Origin: Pseudomonadota bacterium
GTDB lineage: Bacteria > Desulfobacterota > Binatia > UBA9968
Direction of reading: 5' to 3'
Length of the DNA: 64,000 nt
Assembly (NCBI GenBank): GCA_021324155.1
Contig: JAJPJQ010000027.1
Span: 1 to 64,000 of the forward strand
Shown: positions 24,500 through 33,208 of the stretch, piece after piece
How positions within the stretch are numbered: position 1 is the first letter of the stretch
Layout of the letters: each line of letters starts with the position of its first letter
Made by a program: the position numbers and the translations under genes
The notes under the pieces: model-generated
Databases searched by the model: none
The model's input: the letters and a program-made list of their open reading frames with translations, nothing else
What the model was told of the DNA's origin: nothing

Positions 24500-25462
24500 A
24501 TGCGACAACTGTGGATTTTACTCGGCATTGCGCTTTTCGCGCTCACCCCGGCGCCGGCCGGCGCGCAGAAGCTCGAGCGCGCGCTGCTGACGCACTCGAG
24601 CGAGAGCATCAGCATCGCGCCGCTGCTCTACGGCATCGAAAAAGGACTCTATAAAAAGGAAGGCGTCGACCTCCAGTTCCGCATCCTGCGCGGCGATCTC
24701 GCGATCAGCGCGATGGTGAGCAGCCGCGATGTCGATTACATCTACGGCGCGGGCACGGCGTTTCTCGCGGCGGTGCGCGGCGCGCCGGTGAAGATCCTCT
24801 CGCACGATTTCAAGAGCGTGCTGTTTTATTTCATGGGACAGCCGGGCAAGTCCGCCAAGGACTTGAAAGGCAAGAAGGTCGCCATCAGCTCCATCGGCGG
24901 GACCGGCTTTGCGTCGACACGCGCCGTGTTGAAGGCGATGGGCCTCGATCCGGATAAGGACGTGACCTACATCGTGATCGGGGCCGCGTCGGTTCGCATG
25001 GCGGCGATGGAGGCGGGCTCGGTCGAAGGCGCGATCATGCCGGTGCCTTGGAATTTCCGCATGCGCCAGAAGGGATTCAAGGAGTTGATGTTCGCGGGGA
25101 ATGTAATGCAGCAGCCGCTCACCGGCATCGCCACGACGAAGGAGAAGGTCGAGAAGAATCCCGAACAAGTAAAAAAGGTGCTGCGGGGCTTCCTGCGCGC
25201 ACTGCGCGCGATGCGCCAGGAGAAGAAAGACGTGATCGAGTTCATCGGCAGGAAGTTCAGCCTAGACCCGGCGACGGCCGAGGAGACCTATAAGGTCGTG
25301 CTCCAGACGCTGAGCGAAGACGGCACGGTGAGCCAAGAGGCGCTGGAAGATCTGATGCAGCAGGTGAAGAAGGAGACCGGCGTGACCCGAGACATTTCGG
25401 TAAACGATATCGTCGATTACCGGTTGCTGCGCGAAGTGGCCAAGGAAGGCATCAAAAACTAA
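24500..25462 (+). CDS. NMT1/THI5-like ABC substrate-binding protein
   Basis: The 320-residue protein has a signal peptide (MRQLWILLGIALFALTPAPAGA). The binding-protein core follows: LLYGIEKGLYKKEGVDLQFR, then VRGAPVKILSHDFKSVLFYF and SAKDLKGKKVAISSIGGTGF. It is the first gene of the 21-kb plus-strand run and is 10 bases upstream of a molybdenum hydroxylase subunit, which suggests that it binds that enzyme's substrate or precursor. AAGAGGAGAG precedes the ATG. Confidence 0.85.
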   Translation: MRQLWILLGIALFALTPAPAGAQKLERALLTHSSESISIAPLLYGIEKGLYKKEGVDLQFRILRGDLAISAMVSSRDVDYIYGAGTAFLAAVRGAPVKILSHDFKSVLFYFMGQPGKSAKDLKGKKVAISSIGGTGFASTRAVLKAMGLDPDKDVTYIVIGAASVRMAAMEAGSVEGAIMPVPWNFRMRQKGFKELMFAGNVMQQPLTGIATTKEKVEKNPEQVKKVLRGFLRALRAMRQEKKDVIEFIGRKFSLDPATAEETYKVVLQTLSEDGTVSQEALEDLMQQVKKETGVTRDISVNDIVDYRLLREVAKEGIKN

Positions 25463-25472
25463 CTAGACTATC

Positions 25473-27767
25473 GTGACTTCCCCGATCGGACAAAACATTC
25501 CGCGCGCGGACGGGCGCGACAAAGTGACCGGCGCCGGGCTTTACGCGGGCGATTTGAAATTGCCCGGCATGCTGTACGGCAAGGTGCTGCGCAGTCCGTT
25601 CGCGCACGCGAAGATCAAGCGCATCGACTCCCGGAAGGCGGAAGGGATGCCCGGCGTCTTCGCCGTGCTGACGCGCGAGAATCTGAACGTCGCAGAGAAG
25701 CTCTACGGGCCGTACGTGAAGGATCAGCCCGTGGTGGCGCTCGACAAGGTCCGGTACGCGGGCGACATAGTAGCCGCAGTCGCGGCGGTCGATGAGCGCG
25801 CAGCGATCGCCGCATTGGCTGAATTCGAAGTCGAATACGAAGAGCTGCCGGTCATGGCGACTTTCGAGGATGCGCTGCGCGAGGGCGCGCCGCTCGTCCA
25901 CGAGATTCTGGAGGGGAGGAAGTCGCCCGACTTCGGGACCGGCGCGAGCCATATCGTACACGAGAACAGCAACGTCTGCTTTCATTTCCGCTACGAGCGC
26001 GGCGACGCCGAGGCCGGCTTCGCCGCCGCCGACCACGTCTTCGAGGACACGTTCGATTTCCCCAGCGCGCAGCACTATCCGATGGAGCCGCACACGAGCG
26101 TCGCGAAATTCGACGGCGACATGCTCACGGTCTGGTCGGCGACGCAGAGCCCATTCCCGCAGCGCCAGGAACTGGCGCGCGTCTTCGGCCTGCCGCTCGG
26201 CCGCGTGCGGGTGATCGTGCCGTACGTCGGCGGCGGCTACGGCGCGAAGAGCGGCATAAAGACGGAAGCGATCGCGGCGGCGCTGTCGCGCATGGCGCGT
26301 CGGCCGGTACGCATTGCCTACGCCTCGGAAGAGACCTTCCGCACGATGTGCCAGCCGCGAGCGAGCATCACGATCAAGACCGGCGTGAACAACGACGGCA
26401 CATTCGTTGCGCGGCAATGCAAGCTCTATTTGAACGGCGGCGCGTACTCGAACTCCGGTCCGTCCGTGACGGAGAAAGCCGGCTATCGCGCGCACGGGCC
26501 CTATCCGATCCCGAACGTGCGCACCGACGCGTACACTGTATATACGAACACCGTTCCCGCGGGAGCGTTTCGCGGCTTCGGCGCTCCGCAGGCTGCTTAC
26601 GCCTACGATTCGCATCTCGAGATGATCGCGCGGCGCTTGAATATCGATGCGAACGCGCTGCGCCTCAAAAATCTTCTTCGCCGCGGCGACGAATACGCCG
26701 CCGGCGACACGCCGATCGATTGTGACCTCCACGGCGCGCTCAAACGCGTCGCCAGTGAGGTCGACCGCGTCAATGCAAAGTTTTCGGACTCTCATATAAT
26801 GCACGGGCGCGCCGTCGCCGCCGCTGTCAAAGACGGCGGCGGGACGAACAAGGCCGCGCACGCCCTGGTGAAAATTTTACTGGACGGCAGCGTCGTCTAT
26901 TCGACCGGCTCGGTCGAGATCGGTCAGGGGTTGCGCACGGCTTTCCTGCAGATGGTCGCGAACGAGCTGACCGTCCCGCTCGACAGCGTCCAGGCAGCCG
27001 AGCTCGACACGCAATATACCCCATTCGACAAAGGCACGAACGCGAGCAGCGCCACGACGGTCATGGGTCTCGCGATGCAGCAGGCTGCCCGCGACGCGCG
27101 CGCGCAGATCATCGCAGCGGCGGCCGGGCTGTTCGGCGTTTCCGCGGACGAAGTCTCGCTGAATGACGGCAAGCTCGCCGGCGGCGGCAGGACGATGCCG
27201 GTCCGCGAGGTCATGCGGCGTCACTTCGGCGCCGCCGAAGGGGAAATTGTCGGCCGCGGCTACTTCAAAGTGCCAAAAAATTCCGCCGTGCCGCTCGGCT
27301 ATCCATCGCCGTTCTGGGAGATTGGCTTCGGCGCGGCGGAGATCGAAATCGATACGGAGACGGGTACCGCGAAGCTGGCGAATTATATTTCGCTCACCGA
27401 CGCGGGCAAGATGATCAATCCGCAGCAGTGCCGCGGGCAGGACGAGGGCGCGGCGGTATTCGGCATCGGCCAGACATTTTTCGAGGATCTCGTCTATGAA
27501 AACGGCGAGCTGATGAACGGCTCGCTCATCGACTATCGCTTGCCGCGCTTCAGCGATGTGCCGGCGAATTTCAAGACGATCATTCTGGAAGAAGGCGGCG
27601 GGCGCGGGCCGTACGGCGCGAAAGGCATGGGCGAGGGCGGGATTCTCGCCGTCGCTCCGGCGGTATGCAACGCGGTCGAAAACGCGATCGGCGTGCGCAT
27701 GCAACAGGTGCCGCTCACGCCGGAAAGAATCTGGCGCGCAATGAAAGAACGCGGATCGAAAAAATGA
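25473..27767 (+). CDS. Molybdenum hydroxylase large subunit (xanthine dehydrogenase/CoxL family)
   Basis: The 764-residue protein starts at GTG 25473. It has the a/b hammerhead (GAGLYAGDLKLPGMLYGKVL), then VPYVGGGYGAKSGIKTEAIA, GAFRGFGAPQAAYAYDSHLE, SVEIGQGLRTAFLQMVANEL and the C-terminal GAKGMGEGGILA, whose Glu is the conserved base of Mo hydroxylases. Family members hydroxylate N-heterocycles, aldehydes or aromatics with water at a Mo-MCD centre. The usual FeS (CoxS) and FAD (CoxM) subunits are not adjacent, so it must use partners elsewhere. It overlaps a 35-codon gene by four bases. Confidence 0.9.
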   Translation: MTSPIGQNIPRADGRDKVTGAGLYAGDLKLPGMLYGKVLRSPFAHAKIKRIDSRKAEGMPGVFAVLTRENLNVAEKLYGPYVKDQPVVALDKVRYAGDIVAAVAAVDERAAIAALAEFEVEYEELPVMATFEDALREGAPLVHEILEGRKSPDFGTGASHIVHENSNVCFHFRYERGDAEAGFAAADHVFEDTFDFPSAQHYPMEPHTSVAKFDGDMLTVWSATQSPFPQRQELARVFGLPLGRVRVIVPYVGGGYGAKSGIKTEAIAAALSRMARRPVRIAYASEETFRTMCQPRASITIKTGVNNDGTFVARQCKLYLNGGAYSNSGPSVTEKAGYRAHGPYPIPNVRTDAYTVYTNTVPAGAFRGFGAPQAAYAYDSHLEMIARRLNIDANALRLKNLLRRGDEYAAGDTPIDCDLHGALKRVASEVDRVNAKFSDSHIMHGRAVAAAVKDGGGTNKAAHALVKILLDGSVVYSTGSVEIGQGLRTAFLQMVANELTVPLDSVQAAELDTQYTPFDKGTNASSATTVMGLAMQQAARDARAQIIAAAAGLFGVSADEVSLNDGKLAGGGRTMPVREVMRRHFGAAEGEIVGRGYFKVPKNSAVPLGYPSPFWEIGFGAAEIEIDTETGTAKLANYISLTDAGKMINPQQCRGQDEGAAVFGIGQTFFEDLVYENGELMNGSLIDYRLPRFSDVPANFKTIILEEGGGRGPYGAKGMGEGGILAVAPAVCNAVENAIGVRMQQVPLTPERIWRAMKERGSKK

Positions 27768-27871
27768 AAACAGAGCCCAGGCAGCACTGGCAGAGCGAGC
27801 CGTTCCCCGGGTCGCGGCGCGAAGTCCTGAAGCTTCGCGACGACGAGAATTTCATCGCCATCGACAAATGA
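27764..27871 (+). CDS. 35-residue coupled small protein
   Basis: An ATG at 27764 overlaps the preceding stop (ATGA), and its own TGA (27869-27871) overlaps the next ATG at 27868 (ATGA again). The product begins MKTEPRQHWQSEPFP and ends DDENFIAIDK, a hydrophilic peptide with no Cys or membrane segment. The two four-base overlaps are the normal sign of translational coupling in this operon and fill an otherwise unexplained gap. I recognise no family. It could also be the remnant of a longer gene. Confidence 0.5.
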   Translation: MKTEPRQHWQSEPFPGSRREVLKLRDDENFIAIDK

Positions 27872-28827
27872 ATAAGTTTTTATGGATTTGCGCCGCGGCG
27901 GCGGTACTGATCGCCGCGCCCGCGCATGCCGCCGATCGCATCCGTATTTCCGTGACCAACTTCAACATGAGTTTTTTGCCTTCTGGCATCGCGCAGAAAA
28001 AGGGCTTCTTCAAGGAAGAAGGGCTCGAAGCCGAAGTCATCCGGATGAACGCCAACGTTGCGATCGCCGCGCTCGCGAGCGGCGACGTCGACTACACCAT
28101 GGTCTTCGGCTCGGTCGTGCGCGCTGCGCTTCGCGGCCTGCCGATGAAAGTAGTGGCGAGTTTTATCGATAGCTCCACCCATGCGTTGATCGCGCGCGCG
28201 GATATCAAGTCCGCCAGGGATCTCAAAGGAAAAACCATCGGCGTGCAGGCGTACGGCGCGACCGACCATCTGGCAGGCTCGATGATGCTGAGGCATTTTG
28301 GTCTCGACGCGGAGAAAGACGTGAAAACCGTCGCGCTAGGGTCCGCTTCCGCGCGGCTCGCCGCGCTCAAAGAAGGGGTGATCGACGCGGCGGTGATATC
28401 GCCGCCGGCCGACGCCGAAGCGAAGAAGCTCGGCTTCGCCGTGCTCAATCGCGCTTACGAGGTCTTCAACTTTCCTTTTGTTGGACTGGGCACGCAAGCG
28501 AAAAAAATCTCCGACCGGCCGGACGAAGTTAAGCGGACTATCAAAGCGCTGATCAAGGCAAACCGCTATCTGAGGCAGAATAGGGACGGCGCAATCGCGG
28601 TGCTTGCCGATTGGGGGCGCACGGAGCCCGCGCTCGCGTCGGCGGCCTACGATTCCGCCTATAAAGTCTACAACATGGACGGCAGCATACCGGAAGACGG
28701 CCTGCGCGCCGTCATCGACCAGGCGCGCCGGGAAGCGAAAATTCAGCGCGAGGTGCCGCTGGGCGAAGTCTCCGACATCGCGTTGCTGCGTGAGGCGCAA
28801 AAAGAATTGGGAGTAAAGGCACGATGA
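27868..28827 (+). CDS. NMT1/THI5-like ABC substrate-binding protein
   Basis: The 319-residue protein has a signal peptide (MNKFLWICAAAAVLIAAPAHA). The core shows SGIAQKKGFFKEEGLEAEVIRM, DYTMVFGSVVRAALRGLPMK and SARDLKGKTIGVQAYGATDH. It is closely related to the next gene (28824-29798): both have FGSVVRxAxRGLPMKVVASF and DSSTHALIAR, so the pair is a tandem duplication. Adjacent genes overlap by four bases on both sides. There is no permease nearby. Confidence 0.87.
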   Translation: MNKFLWICAAAAVLIAAPAHAADRIRISVTNFNMSFLPSGIAQKKGFFKEEGLEAEVIRMNANVAIAALASGDVDYTMVFGSVVRAALRGLPMKVVASFIDSSTHALIARADIKSARDLKGKTIGVQAYGATDHLAGSMMLRHFGLDAEKDVKTVALGSASARLAALKEGVIDAAVISPPADAEAKKLGFAVLNRAYEVFNFPFVGLGTQAKKISDRPDEVKRTIKALIKANRYLRQNRDGAIAVLADWGRTEPALASAAYDSAYKVYNMDGSIPEDGLRAVIDQARREAKIQREVPLGEVSDIALLREAQKELGVKAR

Positions 28828-29798
28828 CAATGGCAACGGGCTGTCGCAAAGCGCTTCTCGTCGCCGCGGTGACGATGCTGTTCACCGCGGACGCTTTCGC
28901 GGCCGACAAAATACGCATCTCCGTCTCCAGTCTCGACGTCGCCTTTCTCACCAGCGGCGTCGCGTACAAGCGGGGATTTTTCAAGGAAGAGGGTCTCGAC
29001 GTCGAGCTGATCCGCATGAACGCCAACGTTTCGATCACCGCGCTCGCGACCGGCGATATCGATTACACGATGATCTTCGGCTCGGTCGTGCGCGGCGCGA
29101 TTCGCGGGCTGCCGATGAAAGTCGTCGCGAGTTTCATGGATAGCTCGACCCACGCCCTGATCGCACGGCCCGAGTACAAATCGATCAAGGACCTGCGCGG
29201 CAAGACGCTCGGTGTGAGCTCTTTCGGCGCGACTGCCGACGTCGCCGCGCGCATGATGTTTCAGAAGTCCGGAATCGATCCGGAAAAAGACATCAAGATC
29301 ATCGCGCTCGGCTCCGACCGCGCGCGGTTCACCGCGCTCAAAGAAGGCATCGTCGACGTCGCGGTGATCTCGCCGCCGGCCGACGTCGAGGGAAAAAAGA
29401 TGGGCTTCAACGTCGTGGCGCGAGCGTACGAGATGTTCTCGTTCCCGTTCGTCGGCCTGGGGGCCAACAACAAGAAAATCAAGGAGCGTTCCGACGAAGT
29501 CAAACGCGCCATCAAGGCCTTGATCAAGGCGAACCGCTTCATCACCGCCAATCGCGACGGCGCGGTTCAGATACTCGCCGAATGGAGCCGATCCGACCGG
29601 GCGAGCGCGGCCGCTTCCTACGATGGCACGGTCAAAGTATTCAACAGCGACGGCAGCATTCCGGAGAGCGGTCTCAAGCTCGTGATCGAGCAATCGAGAC
29701 AGGCGCTGAAAGTGGACAGACCGGTCACGCCGGAAGAAGTCGCCGATCTCGGGCCGTTGAGAGAGTCGCAGAAAGAACTCGGCATCAAGGGACGCTGA
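28824..29798 (+). CDS. NMT1/THI5-like ABC substrate-binding protein
   Basis: This 324-residue tandem duplicate of the preceding gene starts with ATGA overlap at 28824. The signal peptide covers about residues 1-26 (ending DAFA). Motifs are SGVAYKRGFFKEEGLDVELIRM, DYTMIFGSVVRGAIRGLPMK and IKDLRGKTLGVSSFGATADV. The two copies differ most in the second lobe and C-terminus, which may mean different ligands. It is followed after 16 bases by an M20 peptidase. Confidence 0.87.
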   Translation: MTMATGCRKALLVAAVTMLFTADAFAADKIRISVSSLDVAFLTSGVAYKRGFFKEEGLDVELIRMNANVSITALATGDIDYTMIFGSVVRGAIRGLPMKVVASFMDSSTHALIARPEYKSIKDLRGKTLGVSSFGATADVAARMMFQKSGIDPEKDIKIIALGSDRARFTALKEGIVDVAVISPPADVEGKKMGFNVVARAYEMFSFPFVGLGANNKKIKERSDEVKRAIKALIKANRFITANRDGAVQILAEWSRSDRASAAASYDGTVKVFNSDGSIPESGLKLVIEQSRQALKVDRPVTPEEVADLGPLRESQKELGIKGR

Positions 29799-29814
29799 GT
29801 AAAGAGGAGACGCG

Positions 29815-31098
29815 ATGCCACTCGCAGAAGAAGCTGTAGCGCGGATCGACAAACAAGAGCTCATCCAGCTCGCGCTCACGATCTGCAACATCGACAGCGC
29901 CGGCCCGTCGGAAAAGCCCGTTGCCGATTACGTCGCCGATTGGCTAGGTGCCGAAGGCTTCAAGGTCAGGAAAGTCGGGCTGCTCGCCGACCGCTACAAC
30001 GTCATCGGAAGACTTTCCGGCAGCGGAGGCGGGTACAGCCTGCTGTTCAACGCGCACATGGATACTGCGGTGCGGGCGACGGACATCTGGCGGCGGCGTA
30101 ATCCCGATGCCGACGTTTTCCATAAAGCATGGATCGAGGGCGACGAGCTGGTCGGCGAGGGCATCGTCAACGACAAAGGACCGATGGCGGCGTTCATGAT
30201 CGCCGGCAAGGCGGTCAAGGCGACCGGCGTGCCGCTCAAAGGCGATCTTCTGCTTACGGCGGTCGTCGGCGAGACGAGCCGCGAGCCCTCGGACGATGCG
30301 CCGGGCGTCATGATGGAAACCAAAGACCTCGGTGCGCGCTTTCTCATCACCCATGGCGGCGTGGCCGACTATGCGTTGATCGCCGAGGGGACCGGCTTCA
30401 GTCTCGTCTCTGTCGAAGCCGGCGAAGCCTGGTTCAAAATCACCTGGCTCTCCGACCGGCCCGGATATTACACGCCGTATCTTCCCGATCGAACGACCAT
30501 GCAGGACAGCCCGAACATGATCGTTCGCAGCGCGGTCGCGATCGAGGCGCTGGAGCGCTGGGCGACGGAATATCAGAAGCGCTATTCGTACGAGTCCTCC
30601 GGCGGTCCGGTCGTTCCGAAGGCGCAGGTATGCGCGATCCGCGCCGGCGACTCGACCGGCATCGGCGGCACGCCGCAGGTTTGCAGTCTCTACGTCGGCG
30701 CCTTCACGCCGCCGGGACAGAATCCGCTCGACGTGCGCGACGAGATTCACAACGCGCTGAAAGCAGCCGGCGTGCCGGCGACCGATATCGAGCTCTATCA
30801 TTTCCGGCGCGGTTACGAGGCGCAGAACGCCGAGCGCATCAAGGAATCCGTCCTGGGCGCGCATCGCGCGACTTTCAATGCCGAGCCGCCGCGGCCGAAT
30901 CCTGCGACCTGCAGCATGTGGCGCGACGTCAATATCTTCAACGAGCTCGGTATCCCGTCGATTACCTACGGGCCGCGTTCCGAGCATCATGCGGAAAAGC
31001 GCGCCTTCAAGATCGAGTCGCTGTATCAGGCGGCCTGCGTTTACACGCGGATTATTCTCGATCTCTGTAACCAGGAAAAACCGCGCCGCAAGCGATAG
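29815..31098 (+). CDS. M20-family metallopeptidase/deacylase
   Basis: The 427-residue cytoplasmic protein has the M20/M25/M40 pattern: LLFNAHMDTAV (His and Asp metal ligands), GEGIVNDKGPMAAFMIAGKA (bridging Asp), VVGETSREPSDDAPG (Glu pair) and a late GPRSEHHAEKRAFKIES (His). A dimerisation domain lies between. Family members (ArgE, DapE, acetylornithine or carbamoyl-amino-acid hydrolases) release acyl groups from N-acyl compounds with two zincs. In this cluster it may deacylate an imported ligand. The substrate is not predictable. Confidence 0.88.
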   Translation: MPLAEEAVARIDKQELIQLALTICNIDSAGPSEKPVADYVADWLGAEGFKVRKVGLLADRYNVIGRLSGSGGGYSLLFNAHMDTAVRATDIWRRRNPDADVFHKAWIEGDELVGEGIVNDKGPMAAFMIAGKAVKATGVPLKGDLLLTAVVGETSREPSDDAPGVMMETKDLGARFLITHGGVADYALIAEGTGFSLVSVEAGEAWFKITWLSDRPGYYTPYLPDRTTMQDSPNMIVRSAVAIEALERWATEYQKRYSYESSGGPVVPKAQVCAIRAGDSTGIGGTPQVCSLYVGAFTPPGQNPLDVRDEIHNALKAAGVPATDIELYHFRRGYEAQNAERIKESVLGAHRATFNAEPPRPNPATCSMWRDVNIFNELGIPSITYGPRSEHHAEKRAFKIESLYQAACVYTRIILDLCNQEKPRRKR

Positions 31099-31106
31099 AA
31101 AGTCTC

Positions 31107-32078
31107 GTGAGCAAATCGGCCTTGCATATCGCTCTATTGGGCTTTGTGCTTCTTTACGCGTCGGAGGCCGCCGCACAAAAAATCCGGGTCGCGCTGCCGG
31201 ATTTCAGCATGTCGCTGATCGCATTCATCGCCGCGCAGGAAAAGGGATTCTACCGCGACGAAGGTCTGGACGCGGAGCTTATCAAGATGAGCGCGCCGGT
31301 GGCGAACCTCGCGATCCTGGCCGGCAACGTGGAGTTCGGCGCGGCCGGCGCGGCGGCGATCCCTTCGGTCGTGCGCGGCGCGCCGCTGCAGTTTCTCTTC
31401 CATACGTACCAGCGGCCGCTTTACTGGCTGTATGCGCGGCCGGACATTCGCGACATCCAGGGACTCAAAGGAAAACGGGTCGGCGTCTCGGGCATCGGCT
31501 CGGGTCCGGATCTGCTGCTGCGCGAGCTGCTCAAGAAATACGGCGTCGAAGCGGCGCGCGACGTGACGATCATGGCACTCGGCGCAGGGACGGCGCGCTT
31601 CGCCGCCCTCAAGGCGGGCTCGGTGGAATCCGCCGTGCTCTCGCCGCCCTCTAATTTTCTCGCCGAAGAATCCGGCTTTCGCGAGCTCGTCTCCTTCGTT
31701 AAAGAGGATCTCATCGAGCTTCAGTCCGCGGTCGTCGTGCGGGAGGGGATGCCGCAGTCGAATCCCGCGCTGGTCGAGAGATTTGTCCGAGCCACGCTCA
31801 AAGGATTCATCTACGCGCGCGACAACCGCGCGGGTACGATTCCCATTTTAACCAAGATCCACGCTGGCAGCCCGGAGATCGCCGCGAAGACCTATGACGC
31901 TTCGCGCCCGGCGATGACGCCCGACGGCACGGTCGCCGAAGAGCTGCAGCGAAAGACGATCGAGCAGGCCGCGATTCGCCTCGATTTGAAAGAGCCTCCG
32001 CCGCTGAAAAAGATTTTTGATTACTCGTTCACGCGCAAGGCCCGCGCGCAGTTGACCGCGCAGGGGTGGAAGCCGTAA
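31107..32078 (+). CDS. NMT1/THI5-like ABC substrate-binding protein
   Basis: The 323-residue protein starts at GTG 31107, with signal peptide through about residue 23 (ASEAAA). Motifs are AAQEKGFYRDEGLDAELIKM, QRPLYWLYARPDIRDIQGLK and GVSGIGSGPDLLLRELLKKY. It is the closest relative in the window of the protein at 11276-12250; both end with LKEPPPLKKIFD-type and GWKP sequences. It lies 8 bases after the M20 gene and 36 before a cupin gene. Confidence 0.86.
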   Translation: MSKSALHIALLGFVLLYASEAAAQKIRVALPDFSMSLIAFIAAQEKGFYRDEGLDAELIKMSAPVANLAILAGNVEFGAAGAAAIPSVVRGAPLQFLFHTYQRPLYWLYARPDIRDIQGLKGKRVGVSGIGSGPDLLLRELLKKYGVEAARDVTIMALGAGTARFAALKAGSVESAVLSPPSNFLAEESGFRELVSFVKEDLIELQSAVVVREGMPQSNPALVERFVRATLKGFIYARDNRAGTIPILTKIHAGSPEIAAKTYDASRPAMTPDGTVAEELQRKTIEQAAIRLDLKEPPPLKKIFDYSFTRKARAQLTAQGWKP

Positions 32079-32114
32079 CATCACCGTCAGGCAGAAGAGA
32101 AAGGAGACTGCATC

Positions 32115-33203
32115 ATGCCCGAACCGAAAATTTCCGACAAGCAGATTGCGGAGAAGAAAAGCTCTTACCGCAAATGGATCGAATCCGAGGGAGTGCCGCT
32201 CGTCGAAGGCTTCTTTATCGAGGACATCAACGACGTGCCGCTCAAGCACTGGGCGCGGCTCAACGCCCCCGCCGTGCGCGTCTGCCTCGAAGGCACCGGC
32301 GAGACCAACGATGCTTACATCTGCGAGATTCCGCCCGGTAAATCGCTCAACCCGCAGAAGCATATGTACGAAGAGCTCGTGTACATCGTCAGCGGCCGCG
32401 GCGCGACGACGATCTGGAACGACGGCGGGCAAAAGCGCACCTTCGAATGGCAGGAAGGCTCACTGTTCTCACCGCCGCTCAACACGAACTATCAGCACTT
32501 CAACGGCAGCGGCACTCAGCCGGCGCGCTATCTCGCCGTCACGAGCGCGCCGCTCATGATCAACCTGATTCATAATATCGATTTCATCTTCAATTGTCCT
32601 TACGTCTTCAAGGATCGCTTTAACTCCGAGGACGACTACTTTTCCAAGGAAGGCACTTGGTGGGCCGGGCGCGTGTGGGAAACGAACTTCGCTCCCGACG
32701 TGAAAAACCTGAACCTGATCGAATGGAAGGAGCGCGGCGCCGGCGGGTCGCAGGTGCGCTTCCAGATCGCCGAGAATACGATGTGCGGGCATGTCTCGCA
32801 GTTTCCCGTGGGCACCTATAAAAAGGCGCACTATCACGGTCCGGGCGCGCACGTCATCATCCTCTCCGGCAAAGGCTATTCGCTGATGTGGCCCAAGGGG
32901 CAGGAGATCAAGCGCTACGATTGGAAGCCCGGCAGCATGGTCGTGCCGCCGGGAGACTGGTTCCACCAGCACTTCAACTCGGGCGCGACCCCGGCGCGCT
33001 ATCTAGCGCTCCGCTGGGGCAGCAAAAAATATTACGGCATCATGGGCGAGGGCGGCGGCCAGACCGACGTCGACATCAAGCTCGGCGGTCATCAGATCGA
33101 ATACGAGGATGAAGACCCGATGGTGCGGCGCATCTTCGAGGAGGAATGCCTCAAGTCGGGCGCCAAGAGCCAGATGGACAAGTACTACAAGAAGTCCGCT
33201 TAG
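32115..33203 (+). CDS. Bicupin protein
   Basis: The 362-residue protein has two cupin domains. The first, near 60-145, has His83, Glu87 and His128 and a GRGATTIWNDGGQKRTFEWQ barrel. The second, near 225-305, has HYHGPGAH (His239, His241, His246) and GDWFHQHFNSG (His284, His286). The second barrel keeps a full metal site; the first is partial. It is cytoplasmic. It differs from the gentisate-type bicupin at 13992 in its extra N-terminal helix and spacing. It may be a dioxygenase or isomerase on an acidic substrate. AAGGAG precedes the ATG. Confidence 0.8.
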   Translation: MPEPKISDKQIAEKKSSYRKWIESEGVPLVEGFFIEDINDVPLKHWARLNAPAVRVCLEGTGETNDAYICEIPPGKSLNPQKHMYEELVYIVSGRGATTIWNDGGQKRTFEWQEGSLFSPPLNTNYQHFNGSGTQPARYLAVTSAPLMINLIHNIDFIFNCPYVFKDRFNSEDDYFSKEGTWWAGRVWETNFAPDVKNLNLIEWKERGAGGSQVRFQIAENTMCGHVSQFPVGTYKKAHYHGPGAHVIILSGKGYSLMWPKGQEIKRYDWKPGSMVVPPGDWFHQHFNSGATPARYLALRWGSKKYYGIMGEGGGQTDVDIKLGGHQIEYEDEDPMVRRIFEEECLKSGAKSQMDKYYKKSA

Positions 33204-33208
33204 ACTTC

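Noticed and set aside
23660-24500. TPP or other riboswitch upstream of the TenA/PqqC-like gene or the binding protein
   Set aside because: The 57-base divergent region is too short and I see no conserved riboswitch core.
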